From NCBI GenBank assembly GCA_038745855.1, contig JBCDLC010000002.1, positions 1 through 64,000 of the forward strand: DNA of 64,000 nt. The letters run 5' to 3'. The notes under the pieces were generated by a model. The model had not been told where the DNA came from and ran no database searches. It worked only from the letters and a program-made list of their open reading frames with translations. The position numbers were made by a program, and so were the translations under genes. Positions 16,884 to 26,884 of this stretch are shown here, piece after piece. Position 1 is the first letter of the stretch, and the number at the start of each line of letters is the position of its first letter. The stretch is from UBA5336 sp038745855 (GTDB lineage Bacteria; Pseudomonadota; Alphaproteobacteria; Caulobacterales; Hyphomonadaceae).

Positions 16884-18226
16884 GCGTCACCCGTCTCGAT
16901 GTGGGCGATCAGGATTTCAAGACCGCCCTCGCTGATTTCATCACCGCCCCCCGCGGCGCTGTCAGCGATGTGCGGGCGCAAGTTACAGAAATCCTCGACG
17001 ATGTCCGCACACGCGGCGGCAGCGCCGTGGCAGATTACACCGCCCGCTTCGACCGGGTGCAGATCGATCCGACGCGCCTGACCTCCGACAATGTGGACCT
17101 TCACGCCCTGGCCGCCACCTGCCCCAGCGATCTCAAGGCGGCCGTGGATTTCGCGGCAGACCGCATCGCCGCCTATCACAGCGCCCAACGCCCCAGCGAC
17201 CACAGCTTCACCGACGGGGCGGGGATCACACTGGGTTGGCGCTGGACCCCCCTCGATAGTGTCGGGGTCTATGTGCCCGGCGGCCGGGCGAGCTATCCCA
17301 GCTCCGTGCTGATGAACATCATTCCGGCAAAACTGGCCTGCGTCGAACGGGTTGTCATGGTCGCGCCAGCGCCCGATGGCACGCTGTCGCCGGCAGTGGC
17401 CTATGCCGCCCTGCGGGCAGGCGCAGATGCCTACCATCCCATCGGCGGCGCCCAGGCCGTGGCCGCCTTGGCTTTCGGGGCCGGTGATCTCGCACCCGTG
17501 GACAAGATTGTCGGGCCCGGAAACGCCTATGTCGCCGAGGCGAAGCGGCAAGTGTTCGGGACAGTCGGTATCGACACCATCGCAGGACCATCGGAAATCC
17601 TCGTCATCGCCGATGGGACGGCCAACCCCGATTGGGTGGCGGCCGACCTGCTCAGCCAATCCGAACACGACCCCTCCTCCCAGTCGATCCTCGTAACGAC
17701 CAGCAAAGCCCTTGCAAGCCGCGTCGCCCAGGCCGCTGAGATGGAACTCCAGGCCCTCCCTCAAGACAATTGCGCGCGGCAGGCATGGGCCGCCCACGGC
17801 GCGATCATCACCGTCAACACGCTCGAAGACGCCGCCGCCGTCTCGAACCAGTTCGCGCCAGAGCATGTGGAACTGGCGGTCGATGACCCAGACGCCTTGC
17901 TCGCCCATATCAAACATGCCGGCGCGGTCTTCCTCGGACACCACGCCCCCGAAGCCCTCGGTGATTACGTGACCGGGTCGAACCATGTCTTGCCCACCTC
18001 CCGGGCGGCCCGGTTCAGCTCGGGTTTGGGCCTTTATGACTTCATGAAGCGGATGAGCGTCCAGAAAGTCCCCCGGGCCGGGTTCGCCGCCTTGGCGCCC
18101 GCCGCCATGCGCCTTGCGGAGGCGGAGCGGCTCCCCGCCCACCATCGCTCGATCGCGATCCGTACCAATAACCCCGCGCCCGCCTCGTCCCCCTGGCCCT
18201 CCCCCTCCAAAGAGCCGGCCGGGTGA
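16880..18226 (+). CDS. hisD: Histidinol dehydrogenase
   Basis: HisD carries out the last two steps of histidine synthesis, oxidising L-histidinol to L-histidine with NAD in a zinc-dependent reaction. The 448-residue protein shows VGVYVPGGRASYPSSVLMN, the signature IVGPGNAYVAEAKRQVFG, IAGPSEILVIAD, and QSEHDPSSQS containing the zinc- and substrate-binding Gln and His, plus NQFAPEHVEL. The C-terminus carries a Pro/Ser-rich tail beyond the usual end. It is coupled at both ends, by ATGA with DUF2948 and by GTGA with UPF0262. Other his genes are not in this window. Confidence 0.97.
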   Translation: MSVTRLDVGDQDFKTALADFITAPRGAVSDVRAQVTEILDDVRTRGGSAVADYTARFDRVQIDPTRLTSDNVDLHALAATCPSDLKAAVDFAADRIAAYHSAQRPSDHSFTDGAGITLGWRWTPLDSVGVYVPGGRASYPSSVLMNIIPAKLACVERVVMVAPAPDGTLSPAVAYAALRAGADAYHPIGGAQAVAALAFGAGDLAPVDKIVGPGNAYVAEAKRQVFGTVGIDTIAGPSEILVIADGTANPDWVAADLLSQSEHDPSSQSILVTTSKALASRVAQAAEMELQALPQDNCARQAWAAHGAIITVNTLEDAAAVSNQFAPEHVELAVDDPDALLAHIKHAGAVFLGHHAPEALGDYVTGSNHVLPTSRAARFSSGLGLYDFMKRMSVQKVPRAGFAALAPAAMRLAEAERLPAHHRSIAIRTNNPAPASSPWPSPSKEPAG

Positions 18227-18711
18227 CCACCAACCGCCTCATCTCCGTCGATCTCGACAGCGAAACCCTCGCCGCTTCAGGTCCCGAGGCAGAGCATGAG
18301 CGCCGCGTCGCCATCTTCGACCTGATCGAGGAGAACAGCTTCACCGTGGAAGGCCACGACACGGGTCCCTATCGTCTTTTCCTGTCGCTCCAGGAGCGCA
18401 AGCTCGTTTTCGATATCCGGGCGGAGGACGGAACGAACGTCCACACTTTCATCCTCAGCCTCAGCCCATTCCGGTCCGTGATCCGCGACTACTTCATGAT
18501 CTGCGAAAGCTACTATGATGCGATCCGAAACCAGTCCCCCCACCAGATCGAGGCGATCGACATGGCCCGGCGCGGGGTCCACAATGAGGGCTCGGAACTG
18601 GTGGCCGAGCGGCTCGAGGGCAAGGTCAAGGTCGACTTCGATACGACCCGCCGCCTCTTTACCTTGATTTGTGCCTTGCACGCCGGAACCGGACGCGCCA
18701 CCCTCACCTGA
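18223..18711 (+). CDS. UPF0262 family protein
   Basis: The 162-residue protein starts at a GTG overlapping the hisD stop (GTGA). It has conserved blocks typical of UPF0262: VAIFDLIEENSF, the central SLSPFRSVIRDYFMICESYY, and DMARRGVHNEGSELV. No enzyme signature is visible. The family is essentially restricted to alphaproteobacteria and sits after hisD, often followed by a low-molecular-weight phosphatase and infA; those two do not follow here. Instead the formaldehyde detoxification genes begin 16 bases later, suggesting a lineage-specific rearrangement at this point. Confidence 0.92.
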   Translation: MTTNRLISVDLDSETLAASGPEAEHERRVAIFDLIEENSFTVEGHDTGPYRLFLSLQERKLVFDIRAEDGTNVHTFILSLSPFRSVIRDYFMICESYYDAIRNQSPHQIEAIDMARRGVHNEGSELVAERLEGKVKVDFDTTRRLFTLICALHAGTGRATLT

Positions 18712-18727
18712 AGCGGGAGGACGGTGT

Positions 18728-19843
<1,116 letters not shown>

Positions 19844-19846
19844 TCC

Positions 19847-20134
19847 ATGGCCGCGCCCCCCAATCCCCTCAAACACTACGACCTCAAAACCGATGGCCGC
19901 ATCGTCGGGGAAAGCGAACACGCAACCATCCCCGAAGGCCCAGCCACCATGACCGCGAAGATATGGGCCAGCGGCCCCGAACAGGTCGCAGACGTCGTTG
20001 TCGCCCTCGCCAATGCCCTCCAATTCAAGATCGACGGCGACGTCGAAGTCCGCGAGAGCGAACCCGCAGAACCCAACCAGGGCGCCCCTACCGCCTACGC
20101 CGTCGAATTCACCCACTACGACGAGGATTACTGA
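19847..20134 (+). CDS. Small acidic hypothetical protein in the formaldehyde operon
   Basis: The 95-residue product begins three bases after the dehydrogenase stop, close enough for coupled translation. It has a mixed alpha/beta look (TMTAKIWASGPEQVADVVVALANALQF would be a strand then an amphipathic helix) and ends in an acidic FTHYDEDY tail. I recognise no domain or metal motif. Its position suggests a role linked to formaldehyde detoxification or regulation, but this is inference only. No signal peptide or membrane segment is visible. Confidence 0.7.
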   Translation: MAAPPNPLKHYDLKTDGRIVGESEHATIPEGPATMTAKIWASGPEQVADVVVALANALQFKIDGDVEVRESEPAEPNQGAPTAYAVEFTHYDEDY

Positions 20135-20175
20135 ATCAGACGACCCTTGCAGCGGCGATATCACCCCGCTATCAT

Positions 20176-20454
20176 ATGCCCATGGCAGATATCCTTGTCA
20201 GAGACCTCAAGAACGACGTTGCCGACAAGCTCAAGGCCAAGGCTGCGGCTGCAAACCAATCGGTCGCCCAATATCTCCGAGACCTCATCACGAGGGACGT
20301 CCGGTCTCCCATGAGCAGGCAACAAGCGCTCGCGCTGGCCAGCGAGATCAGGTCGCAAGCCGCTGACGCCATGCAGCCCGCTGCCCATGGCGTTCGCGAA
20401 GATCGCGATAACGACTACGGAAACGCCTGGCTCGATGAAATCTGCCGTCCTTGA
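20176..20454 (+). CDS. FitA/VapB-like ribbon-helix-helix antitoxin
   Basis: The 92-residue product (or 90 from the second ATG at 20182) has an Arc/FitA-type N-terminal fold: the strand ADILVRDLKNDVADKL followed by a helix-turn-helix-like KAAAANQSVAQYLRDLI. The C-terminal part, ending DNDYGNAWLDEICRP, would wrap around and neutralise the toxin. Proteins of this type also repress their own operon by DNA binding. The last 20 bases overlap the PIN-domain toxin gene in another frame, the normal arrangement for such modules. The start is uncertain because no clear ribosome site is present. Confidence 0.82.
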   Translation: MPMADILVRDLKNDVADKLKAKAAAANQSVAQYLRDLITRDVRSPMSRQQALALASEIRSQAADAMQPAAHGVREDRDNDYGNAWLDEICRP

Positions 20455-20860
20455 CACCAGCGGGTTTATTCCCCTCGTCATACAGACACCGCGCACCGAC
20501 GCCATCAGAACCCTCGCCGAGACCTATGGATTCATCGCACCGGATCTGATCGTTGCGGAAACCTTGAACGCGGTCAGACGCTTGGTACGCGCGGGGAAAT
20601 TCGAAAAGGCCCATGTCGAGAACGCCATGAACATACTGGCGGCGATCGTGGATTTCCGCCCCCTTGCGCCATTGGCAAAAGCCGTTCCTCCCCTGATGGA
20701 AACGCTGGACCACAGCGCTTATGACTGCTTCTTCGCAGCACTGGCACTCTCAGAGGGCGTGCCACTTGTTTCCGGGGACAGTGTCTTCAACCGCAAGGCA
20801 GCAGAGCGGTTGCCCGTGCTGCCCATCGTAGACCTCAACCAGGCGACCCCCACCCCATGA
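20435..20860 (+). CDS. PIN-domain ribonuclease toxin (VapC/FitB-like)
   Basis: The 141-residue PIN-domain protein has the acidic metal-binding set expected of VapC toxins: Asp7 in AVLDTSG, Glu42 in IVAETLNAV, Asp97 in AYDCFFAALAL and Asp115 in VSGDSVF. Such toxins cleave tRNA or rRNA when the antitoxin is degraded. It overlaps the antitoxin gene by 20 bases and its own stop overlaps the start of the S-formylglutathione hydrolase gene by four bases, so it is embedded in the formaldehyde operon. All four acidic residues are intact, so activity is likely. Confidence 0.87.
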   Translation: MKSAVLDTSGFIPLVIQTPRTDAIRTLAETYGFIAPDLIVAETLNAVRRLVRAGKFEKAHVENAMNILAAIVDFRPLAPLAKAVPPLMETLDHSAYDCFFAALALSEGVPLVSGDSVFNRKAAERLPVLPIVDLNQATPTP

Positions 20861-21705
20861 CCCTCACTCAAGTCTCCCAATGGGCATCCTTCGGCGGCAC
20901 CCTGTCGGTCCATGACCATGACAGCGGCGCCGTCCAGTGCCCCATGCGTTTTGCCGTCTACACACCGCCCGCAGCGTCGTCCCAAGCCGCATCCGTCCCC
21001 GTCCTCTGGTACCTCTCAGGCCTCACCTGCACCTGGGCCAATGTCATGGAGAAATCCGGCCTCCAGCGCGCCGCAGCCCAACACGGCATCATGATCGTCG
21101 CCCCCGACACCAGTCCCCGCGGGGAGGCCATTCCCGACGCCGACACCTACGATCTCGGCCAGGGTGCCGGCTTCTATCTCACGGCCACCCAGGACCCATG
21201 GGCCACCCACTACCGCATGGACCGCTACATCACCGAAGACCTCACCGCCCTCATTGCCGCGCACTTCCCCGCTGACATGACCCGCCAGGGCATCTTCGGA
21301 CACTCCATGGGCGGGCACGGCGCCCTCACGCTGCACCTCAAGCACCCAGGCCGGTACCGTACCTGTTCGGCCTTCGCCCCCATCGTCGCCCCATCCCAGG
21401 TGCCGTGGGGCGAAAAGGCCTTCACCGCCTATCTCGGCGATGACCGAACCGCCTGGGCGGCCTATGACGCATGCGCCCTTGTACGCCAGTCCGCCACCAG
21501 CGCCCATATCCTCATCGACCAGGGCGAAGCCGACACCTTCCTGGAAGACCAGCTCCGCCCCGAACTGTTCGAAACGGCCTGCGCAGAAGCCGGGCAAGCC
21601 CTCACCCTTCGCCGCCAGCCGGGCTACGACCACTCCTACTACTTCATCGCGAGCTTCATGGCCGACCATATCGCCCACCACGCCGCCGCACTGAAAGCTC
21701 TCTGA
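20857..21705 (+). CDS. fghA: S-formylglutathione hydrolase
   Basis: The 282-residue esterase-D-type alpha/beta hydrolase splits S-formylglutathione to formate and glutathione, completing the glutathione-dependent formaldehyde route. Family blocks are VLWYLSGLTC, APDTSPRGEAIPDA, GAGFYLTATQDPW, the nucleophile elbow GHSMGGHGAL with catalytic Ser, the Asp in IDQGEADTFL and the His in GYDHSYYFI. The start overlaps the stop of the PIN toxin gene (ATGA). The paired dehydrogenase is at 18.7 kb on the same strand. Formate would need a dehydrogenase not present in this window. Confidence 0.96.
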   Translation: MTLTQVSQWASFGGTLSVHDHDSGAVQCPMRFAVYTPPAASSQAASVPVLWYLSGLTCTWANVMEKSGLQRAAAQHGIMIVAPDTSPRGEAIPDADTYDLGQGAGFYLTATQDPWATHYRMDRYITEDLTALIAAHFPADMTRQGIFGHSMGGHGALTLHLKHPGRYRTCSAFAPIVAPSQVPWGEKAFTAYLGDDRTAWAAYDACALVRQSATSAHILIDQGEADTFLEDQLRPELFETACAEAGQALTLRRQPGYDHSYYFIASFMADHIAHHAAALKAL

Positions 21706-22479
21706 TACCGCATCCCTCGCATTACCGAGTTATCCTACAGTTCGAAAAAATAATACCTCGATAAAACAGATCACTAAAAGAAAATTCGCGATCTCAATCC
21801 CCACCCCCAAAACCTGTGTTAGCGTTGGGGTATGGATCTTTTCATTCTCCTTCTCTGGGCTATGCCCCTGACGGTCTTCACCGCCGCGCACATTGCGCAG
21901 CGCGCGAAAACCTGCAGGGCGGCGCAGCCTATGGAAGAAACCATAAGCGGTGTTTGGTCGGCCCGCTTGGGGTGGAATGACGACATGGACTCTGCCCGCT
22001 GGGAGGCCGGGCGAGCACAGACAGACGATCCACACGGGCACGCTGCAGGTAGGTGCAGTGCTGGTCGGCAAGACGGTGCCATATGCGGCGCAAGGCATCG
22101 TCAGAACGGTTCGGGGTCACCGCTGGTGACATATCCGGATCGAAAAGCTTTTTGCCAGATGATGTTCGGCGCAATGGGGCGCGGCGCGGAGAAATCCACG
22201 CACGCCAACAGATCGCAGAACAAGCTGGTCAAACGCGGCATTCGGCAGACGCACGATCCACAACCGGCCTGACCTGACGTGGGGGTTAGCCCCGCACAGG
22301 TTGAGGCAAGCCAGGATCGGCGAACACACACCAGGAACACCGGACGCGCGCCAGCGCGGGCCGGACGCACGTGCTGGAAAAACCACCTGCTGAACCTGGG
22401 GCGCCGCTTGCGTCGACCCCCAACGCGGCCATAACTGTCAGATCATCTTTCCGTCCCAATCGGCTGGCAGACACCTCCC
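21706..22479. other. Long intergenic stretch without a convincing gene
   Basis: About 770 bases separate the hydrolase gene from the AsmA gene. The first 100 bases are markedly AT-rich for this genome (for example around 21745-21790). A 146-codon plus-strand frame from 21832 begins with a hydrophobic segment (MDLFILLLWAMPLTVFTAA) but degenerates into residues with no protein-like pattern, and the other frames are no better. A hairpin with a seven-pair stem and one bulged G lies at 22279-22297. A decayed gene or mobile-element remnant is possible, but I cannot prove it. Confidence 0.5.
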
Positions 22480-25083
22480 ATGAGCCTTCTCAAACGCCCC
22501 CTCGTCCTGATCGGCGCCCTCCTCCTCATACTCGTGGCAGCGCTGGCGATCGTCCCCTTCCTGATCCCGACAGACGTTTACCGAACCCAGATCGAAAAAA
22601 CCGCCAGTGCCGCCCTGGACCGCGACGTGACCCTCGATGAGGATGTCAGCCTTTCGCTCCTGCCCCGGGTTGCGGCCCGCGTTGGTGGTGTCTCCATCGC
22701 CAATCCAGAGGGCTTTTCCCGGCCCGATATGCTCACCGCCGGCGAACTCCGCGCTGTCGTGAAATGGGGCCCCCTCCTGAGCGGGCGGGTCGAAATCGCC
22801 GAGTTTGTCTTCGACGGTGCAGACCTCAAGCTCGAGCGGCTCGAGAACGGCGAGGCAAACTGGGAGTTTGCGAGCACAGATCCCAGCACGGAAGAGGTCC
22901 CTGACCCCACTCCAGAACCTGCCGGCGAGCCCGGCGCACCATCGGCGCCCCAAGCCAGCATCGGCGCTGCGCGGCTCTCCAATGCCAATGTCCAACTCAT
23001 CGATGCCGCCGCAGGCCTCGACTACGCCGTCACCAATCTCAACATCCTCGCCCGTATGGATAGTTTCGACGCCCCACTCACCGTAGATGCCAGCGGCGAA
23101 TACCAGGCTAATCCCTTCTCGCTCGACCTTGAACTCGGCAGTCTCAACGCCCTCCTGGAAGGCGCACAAACCACCCTCGACCTGGACGCCGGGCTCGCAA
23201 GCGCAGACATCGGTTTCGACGGAACGGTCACAAACAGCGAAACCCCATCGGTCTCGGGAACGTTCAATGCCGAGATCGCTGCCCTCACGCCGTTGCTCAA
23301 CCTCGCTGCCATCGATCTCGGCCTCAATCTGGATCCGGTCGGGCGCATTGAAGCGAACGGCACGATTTCCGGTGCAACCGGCGATCTCACCGTCAGCGAC
23401 CTCGTGCTCACCACCGATGGCGACGATCTCGAAAGCCGCTTCGAAGGCGGCGCCAACATCACCGATATCATCACCACAGATGGAAGGCTCACCCTGTCAT
23501 CGGGCAATCTCGGCGCCGTTCTCACCGCCATCGGCATCGCGCTTCCGGTCGAAGCCAGCCTGCTGGAAGCGGTCGACATCGCGCTCGGCCTCTCTGGTCC
23601 CGTAGATGCCCTCAGCTTTACAGACGTCTCCGTCACCCACCGTGGATCGCTCCTCAACGCGGGCTTCCAGGGCGATGCGTCCCTCGCCGGCGATGGCCAG
23701 CTCGATGGCACGGTCACCGCATCCAGCGAAGATCTCCGCGGGCTCACCGATGCGCTCGGCTCGCCCCTGCCCGAAGGCGACACGCTCAACACATTCGACG
23801 TCTCCACAAGCCTCTCAGGCAGCTTTACCAAACTCAGTGCGCGAGATCTTTCCGCCACCCTCGATGACACAGCCGCCAACGGGTCCGCCGAAATCGACCT
23901 CACCGGCGACAAGCCCAGCATCCGCGCCGACCTGACCATCCCGACCCTCAAGCTGGATGCTTTCCTCGTCGAGTCCGAAGAGCCAGAGCCCCAGGGCCCG
24001 GGTTGGAGCGATGCGGCCGTCGACCTTGCGGGGCTCGACGCGGTCAATGTCGACATCGACCTGAAATCCGATAGCATCTCCCTCGGCGACATCGTGCTCA
24101 GCAATGCCGACCTCGTCGCCCAGATCGACGATGGCAAGCTGGTCGCAGCCATCGAGGACGCTGGATTGTTCGGCGGCCAATGGAGCGGACGGGTCGCCCT
24201 TGACGGTTCCGGCAACGTCCCGGGCGCCACAATCGCGCTGGACGGAACGGCCGTCGCCGTCGATAGCGCCCTCGCCACTTTGGCGGGGCTCGACAGTATC
24301 GGCGGACTTGGACGCATTTCCCTCGACCTGAACACGAGCGGCGGCACGATTGCGGACATGGTCGGCGGGCTCACCGGAACGATGGGCGCCAATCTCGCTG
24401 ACGGCCAGATCAAGGGCTTCAATCTCGGCCAATTGGTCCGCAGCAAGGACAATATCGTCCAGGCCCTGGCCGATGGCTCCTTGGCGGTTGCCCTGTCTGA
24501 CGAAGCCGAAACCGATTTCACTGCCTTCGATACGGTGATCGCGTTCGACAACGGGATCGGCAACATCTCGAACCTCGCCTTCAACAATCCCCTCGTCCTG
24601 TTTGACGGCTCAGGGTCCATCGATCTGCCGAACCAGTCCCTCGACCTCAGCATCATCCCCAAACTCGATCAGAACGCCGCCGGACAAGGCACTTCGACGC
24701 TCGCCGTCGATGGCATTCCCATCCCCATCCGGCTGTCGGGCTCCTGGTTCTCCCCTTCCATCGCGCCCGATACGCGGCTGCTCCAGCAACAGCTCCAGGC
24801 CACCGCGCTCGACGAAGTTCGCAATCGGGCTGCGGATGCGCTGGGCGACAGTCTCGGCGGCAATGCCGGATCCATCCTGGACGGTGTGCTCGGCAACAGC
24901 AGTTCGCGCGAGATCGAAGAAACCGAACAGGAGAACGCTGGAGACGCGCCACAAGAGACCGAGGCGGCGGAAGAAGAAACCGTCGAAGACGCCGTGGAAG
25001 GCCTTGTCCGCAACCAGCTCGGCGGCCTGTTCGGCCGAGAGAGCACCAATGAACCAGAGGAGAGGGCTGAAACGGGGGAATAA
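22480..25083 (+). CDS. AsmA-family protein
   Basis: The 867-residue protein has one N-terminal membrane helix (about 7-30) followed by the AsmA N-terminal signature (YRTQIEKTASAALDRDVTL and the RVGGVSIANPEGFSRP strand) and a long repetitive beta-rich body. The C-terminal AsmA domain includes GGLTGTMGANLADGQIKGF and FDGSGSIDLPNQSLDL. The last 80 residues are an acidic Glu-rich tail. AsmA-like proteins are thought to form bridge-like lipid channels across the periplasm and affect outer-membrane assembly. It stands alone, converging on the ChvG-like kinase gene. Confidence 0.92.
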   Translation: MSLLKRPLVLIGALLLILVAALAIVPFLIPTDVYRTQIEKTASAALDRDVTLDEDVSLSLLPRVAARVGGVSIANPEGFSRPDMLTAGELRAVVKWGPLLSGRVEIAEFVFDGADLKLERLENGEANWEFASTDPSTEEVPDPTPEPAGEPGAPSAPQASIGAARLSNANVQLIDAAAGLDYAVTNLNILARMDSFDAPLTVDASGEYQANPFSLDLELGSLNALLEGAQTTLDLDAGLASADIGFDGTVTNSETPSVSGTFNAEIAALTPLLNLAAIDLGLNLDPVGRIEANGTISGATGDLTVSDLVLTTDGDDLESRFEGGANITDIITTDGRLTLSSGNLGAVLTAIGIALPVEASLLEAVDIALGLSGPVDALSFTDVSVTHRGSLLNAGFQGDASLAGDGQLDGTVTASSEDLRGLTDALGSPLPEGDTLNTFDVSTSLSGSFTKLSARDLSATLDDTAANGSAEIDLTGDKPSIRADLTIPTLKLDAFLVESEEPEPQGPGWSDAAVDLAGLDAVNVDIDLKSDSISLGDIVLSNADLVAQIDDGKLVAAIEDAGLFGGQWSGRVALDGSGNVPGATIALDGTAVAVDSALATLAGLDSIGGLGRISLDLNTSGGTIADMVGGLTGTMGANLADGQIKGFNLGQLVRSKDNIVQALADGSLAVALSDEAETDFTAFDTVIAFDNGIGNISNLAFNNPLVLFDGSGSIDLPNQSLDLSIIPKLDQNAAGQGTSTLAVDGIPIPIRLSGSWFSPSIAPDTRLLQQQLQATALDEVRNRAADALGDSLGGNAGSILDGVLGNSSSREIEETEQENAGDAPQETEAAEEETVEDAVEGLVRNQLGGLFGRESTNEPEERAETGE

Positions 25084-25115
25084 TATCGTGGCGCTCTGAA
25101 ATCGGCGCCGGGTTA

Positions 25116-26753
25116 TCAGATCGCCGGCAGCTCGATCACAAAACGAGCGCCGCCACCCTCCTGGTTTTCCGCGTGCACGGTTCCCCGGTGGGTCTCGATA
25201 ATCTGGCGGACAATCGAAAGACCAAGGCCTGAATTGTTGCCGAAAGCCGCCCCCGCCGGCCGGTCGGTATAGAACCGCTCGAAGATCTTCTCGAGCTTGT
25301 CTTCAGGCACACCGGGCCCTTGGTCCTCAACCAGAACCCGGGCCATCGGCAAAGGTCCCTTCCGGCCCTGCTGGAGCCTGACAGTCACGGTGCTCCCCGC
25401 AGGAGAGAAGGAACGAGCATTATCGATAAGGTTCCGCACCACCTGGCCCAGCTGCCCACCCCGGCCTTGAACTCTGAGGCCCGCGTGCATGGTTTCGTCC
25501 CGGAACACCACATCCACATCGCCCGGCTGCAAGGTCGCCTGGTAGGTATCAACGATCTCCCTGCACAGCATATCCATCGCCACGCGCTTCCTCGGGGTCC
25601 GGGTCATCTCCGCTTCGAGACGGGATGCATTGGAGATATCCGTGATCAGCCGGTCAAGCCGCTTCACATCGCTTTCGATCACCTTGCGGAGTTTCTCCCG
25701 CGCGGCCGGATCGTCCTGGACCATGGCCGCAGTTTCCACCGCCGACCGAATGGACGTGATCGGGTTCTTGAGCTCATGCGCGACATCGGCGGCGAACTGT
25801 TCGTTCGCCTCAATCCGCTCGACCAGGGCATCGGTCATGGCATCGAGCGATTGGGCCAGGTAGCCGATCTCATCCTTTCGCCGGGCAAGCGCATCAAGCT
25901 GCAACGTATCGCTCGATCCCGTCCGGACCCGGTCAGCCGCAATCGACAGCCGACGCAACGGCCGCGCAATCGCATAGGTCAGCAAACCCGAGGTCACGAG
26001 CGCCACAAGCATCGCCACCGTTATGAAAGGGATCAACGCAACCCGCTCGGCGCGGATGATCTGCTCGATATCGCTCGCTTCGAGGGTCAGGACGCCAACA
26101 ATTTCCGACACTTCCTGCAGCGGGATCGAAACCGAAACCACCCGTTGTCCCCGGTCGGAAAAGCGCTGACTTGCAGCCGCTTCCCCTGCCCTGGCGGCCT
26201 TGTACTCATCATTAAGGGTCTGGGTCCGGACAGCGCCTGAACCGCGCTCTGGCATGATCCGCTCATAAAACCGCCCAGCCATGTTCGAAAGGTTCGTGCC
26301 AATCCGGTTATAGAGCCCCGGTTTCTGGACCGGCGGTAGCGCCTGGACCTCGACCATCTCGGATAGGAAGAAGCTGTCGGCGACCGTTTCTCCATCAAGT
26401 GTCCGCACCTGGGCCCGAAGGATTTCGGGCAGGTTCAGCGACTTGATGGTTGCCTGCGCCAGTTCGGTATCCAGCCCAGGTTGCGGCCGCCCATAAATTG
26501 CCCCTTCGGCCAGAAGGTTCGCATAGACTTCCGCCTGGCGCATCAGGTCCTGCTTCTTGACGATCACAAGACCGGCCCGAAGCTCATTGAGCACCAGGGC
26601 ACCGATGACCAGGATGAGCAAGCCGGCAATATTCGACGCCAGAATACGCCGCGCTGTCCGCGACCGAAAAAGGCCCCAGCCCGGCTTCAACATGCCCGCT
26701 GAAGCGCTCTGCCCCGCCGGCGGGCTCACCGAGGTTTCGGCATGTTTGCTCAT
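25116..26753 (-). CDS. chvG: ChvG/ExoS-like sensor histidine kinase
   Basis: The 545-residue sensor kinase has membrane helices at about 38-57 and 238-260, a periplasmic stimulus domain between them including a RIMPERGSG-containing loop, HAMP, then the H-box FAADVAHELKNPITSIRSAVE with phospho-acceptor His326, N-box NLIDNARSFSP, and G1 VEDQGPGVPE with a later SGLGLSI. The H-box and domain order match ChvG, which senses acid or envelope stress in alphaproteobacteria. Its usual partner regulator ChvI, normally immediately upstream, is absent; a cyclophilin gene lies there instead. Assignment to ChvG rather than another envelope kinase is probable, not certain. Confidence 0.8.
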   Translation of the reverse strand: MSKHAETSVSPPAGQSASAGMLKPGWGLFRSRTARRILASNIAGLLILVIGALVLNELRAGLVIVKKQDLMRQAEVYANLLAEGAIYGRPQPGLDTELAQATIKSLNLPEILRAQVRTLDGETVADSFFLSEMVEVQALPPVQKPGLYNRIGTNLSNMAGRFYERIMPERGSGAVRTQTLNDEYKAARAGEAAASQRFSDRGQRVVSVSIPLQEVSEIVGVLTLEASDIEQIIRAERVALIPFITVAMLVALVTSGLLTYAIARPLRRLSIAADRVRTGSSDTLQLDALARRKDEIGYLAQSLDAMTDALVERIEANEQFAADVAHELKNPITSIRSAVETAAMVQDDPAAREKLRKVIESDVKRLDRLITDISNASRLEAEMTRTPRKRVAMDMLCREIVDTYQATLQPGDVDVVFRDETMHAGLRVQGRGGQLGQVVRNLIDNARSFSPAGSTVTVRLQQGRKGPLPMARVLVEDQGPGVPEDKLEKIFERFYTDRPAGAAFGNNSGLGLSIVRQIIETHRGTVHAENQEGGGARFVIELPAI

Positions 26754-26884
26754 TGCTCATCCATCGCTTCGACGGCCGCTTGGAACCGGTCCGGCCAGTA
26801 AAGCGAATTGGCAGCCAACGGGCGAGTCCGAGCGGCAGTGAGAGGCGAAGCGCCGCCCATTGGCTCCCCAACAGTAGCGCCGGA

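Noticed and set aside
16832..18145. A 437-codon frame opposite hisD.
   Set aside because: Antisense shadow; hisD has all its motifs.
22053..22386. Short frames on both strands that could be a transposase remnant.
   Set aside because: No DDE or other recombinase motif and no terminal inverted repeats could be seen.
23022..24662. A 546-codon frame opposite the AsmA gene.
   Set aside because: Ser/Arg/Pro-rich antisense shadow with no domain.
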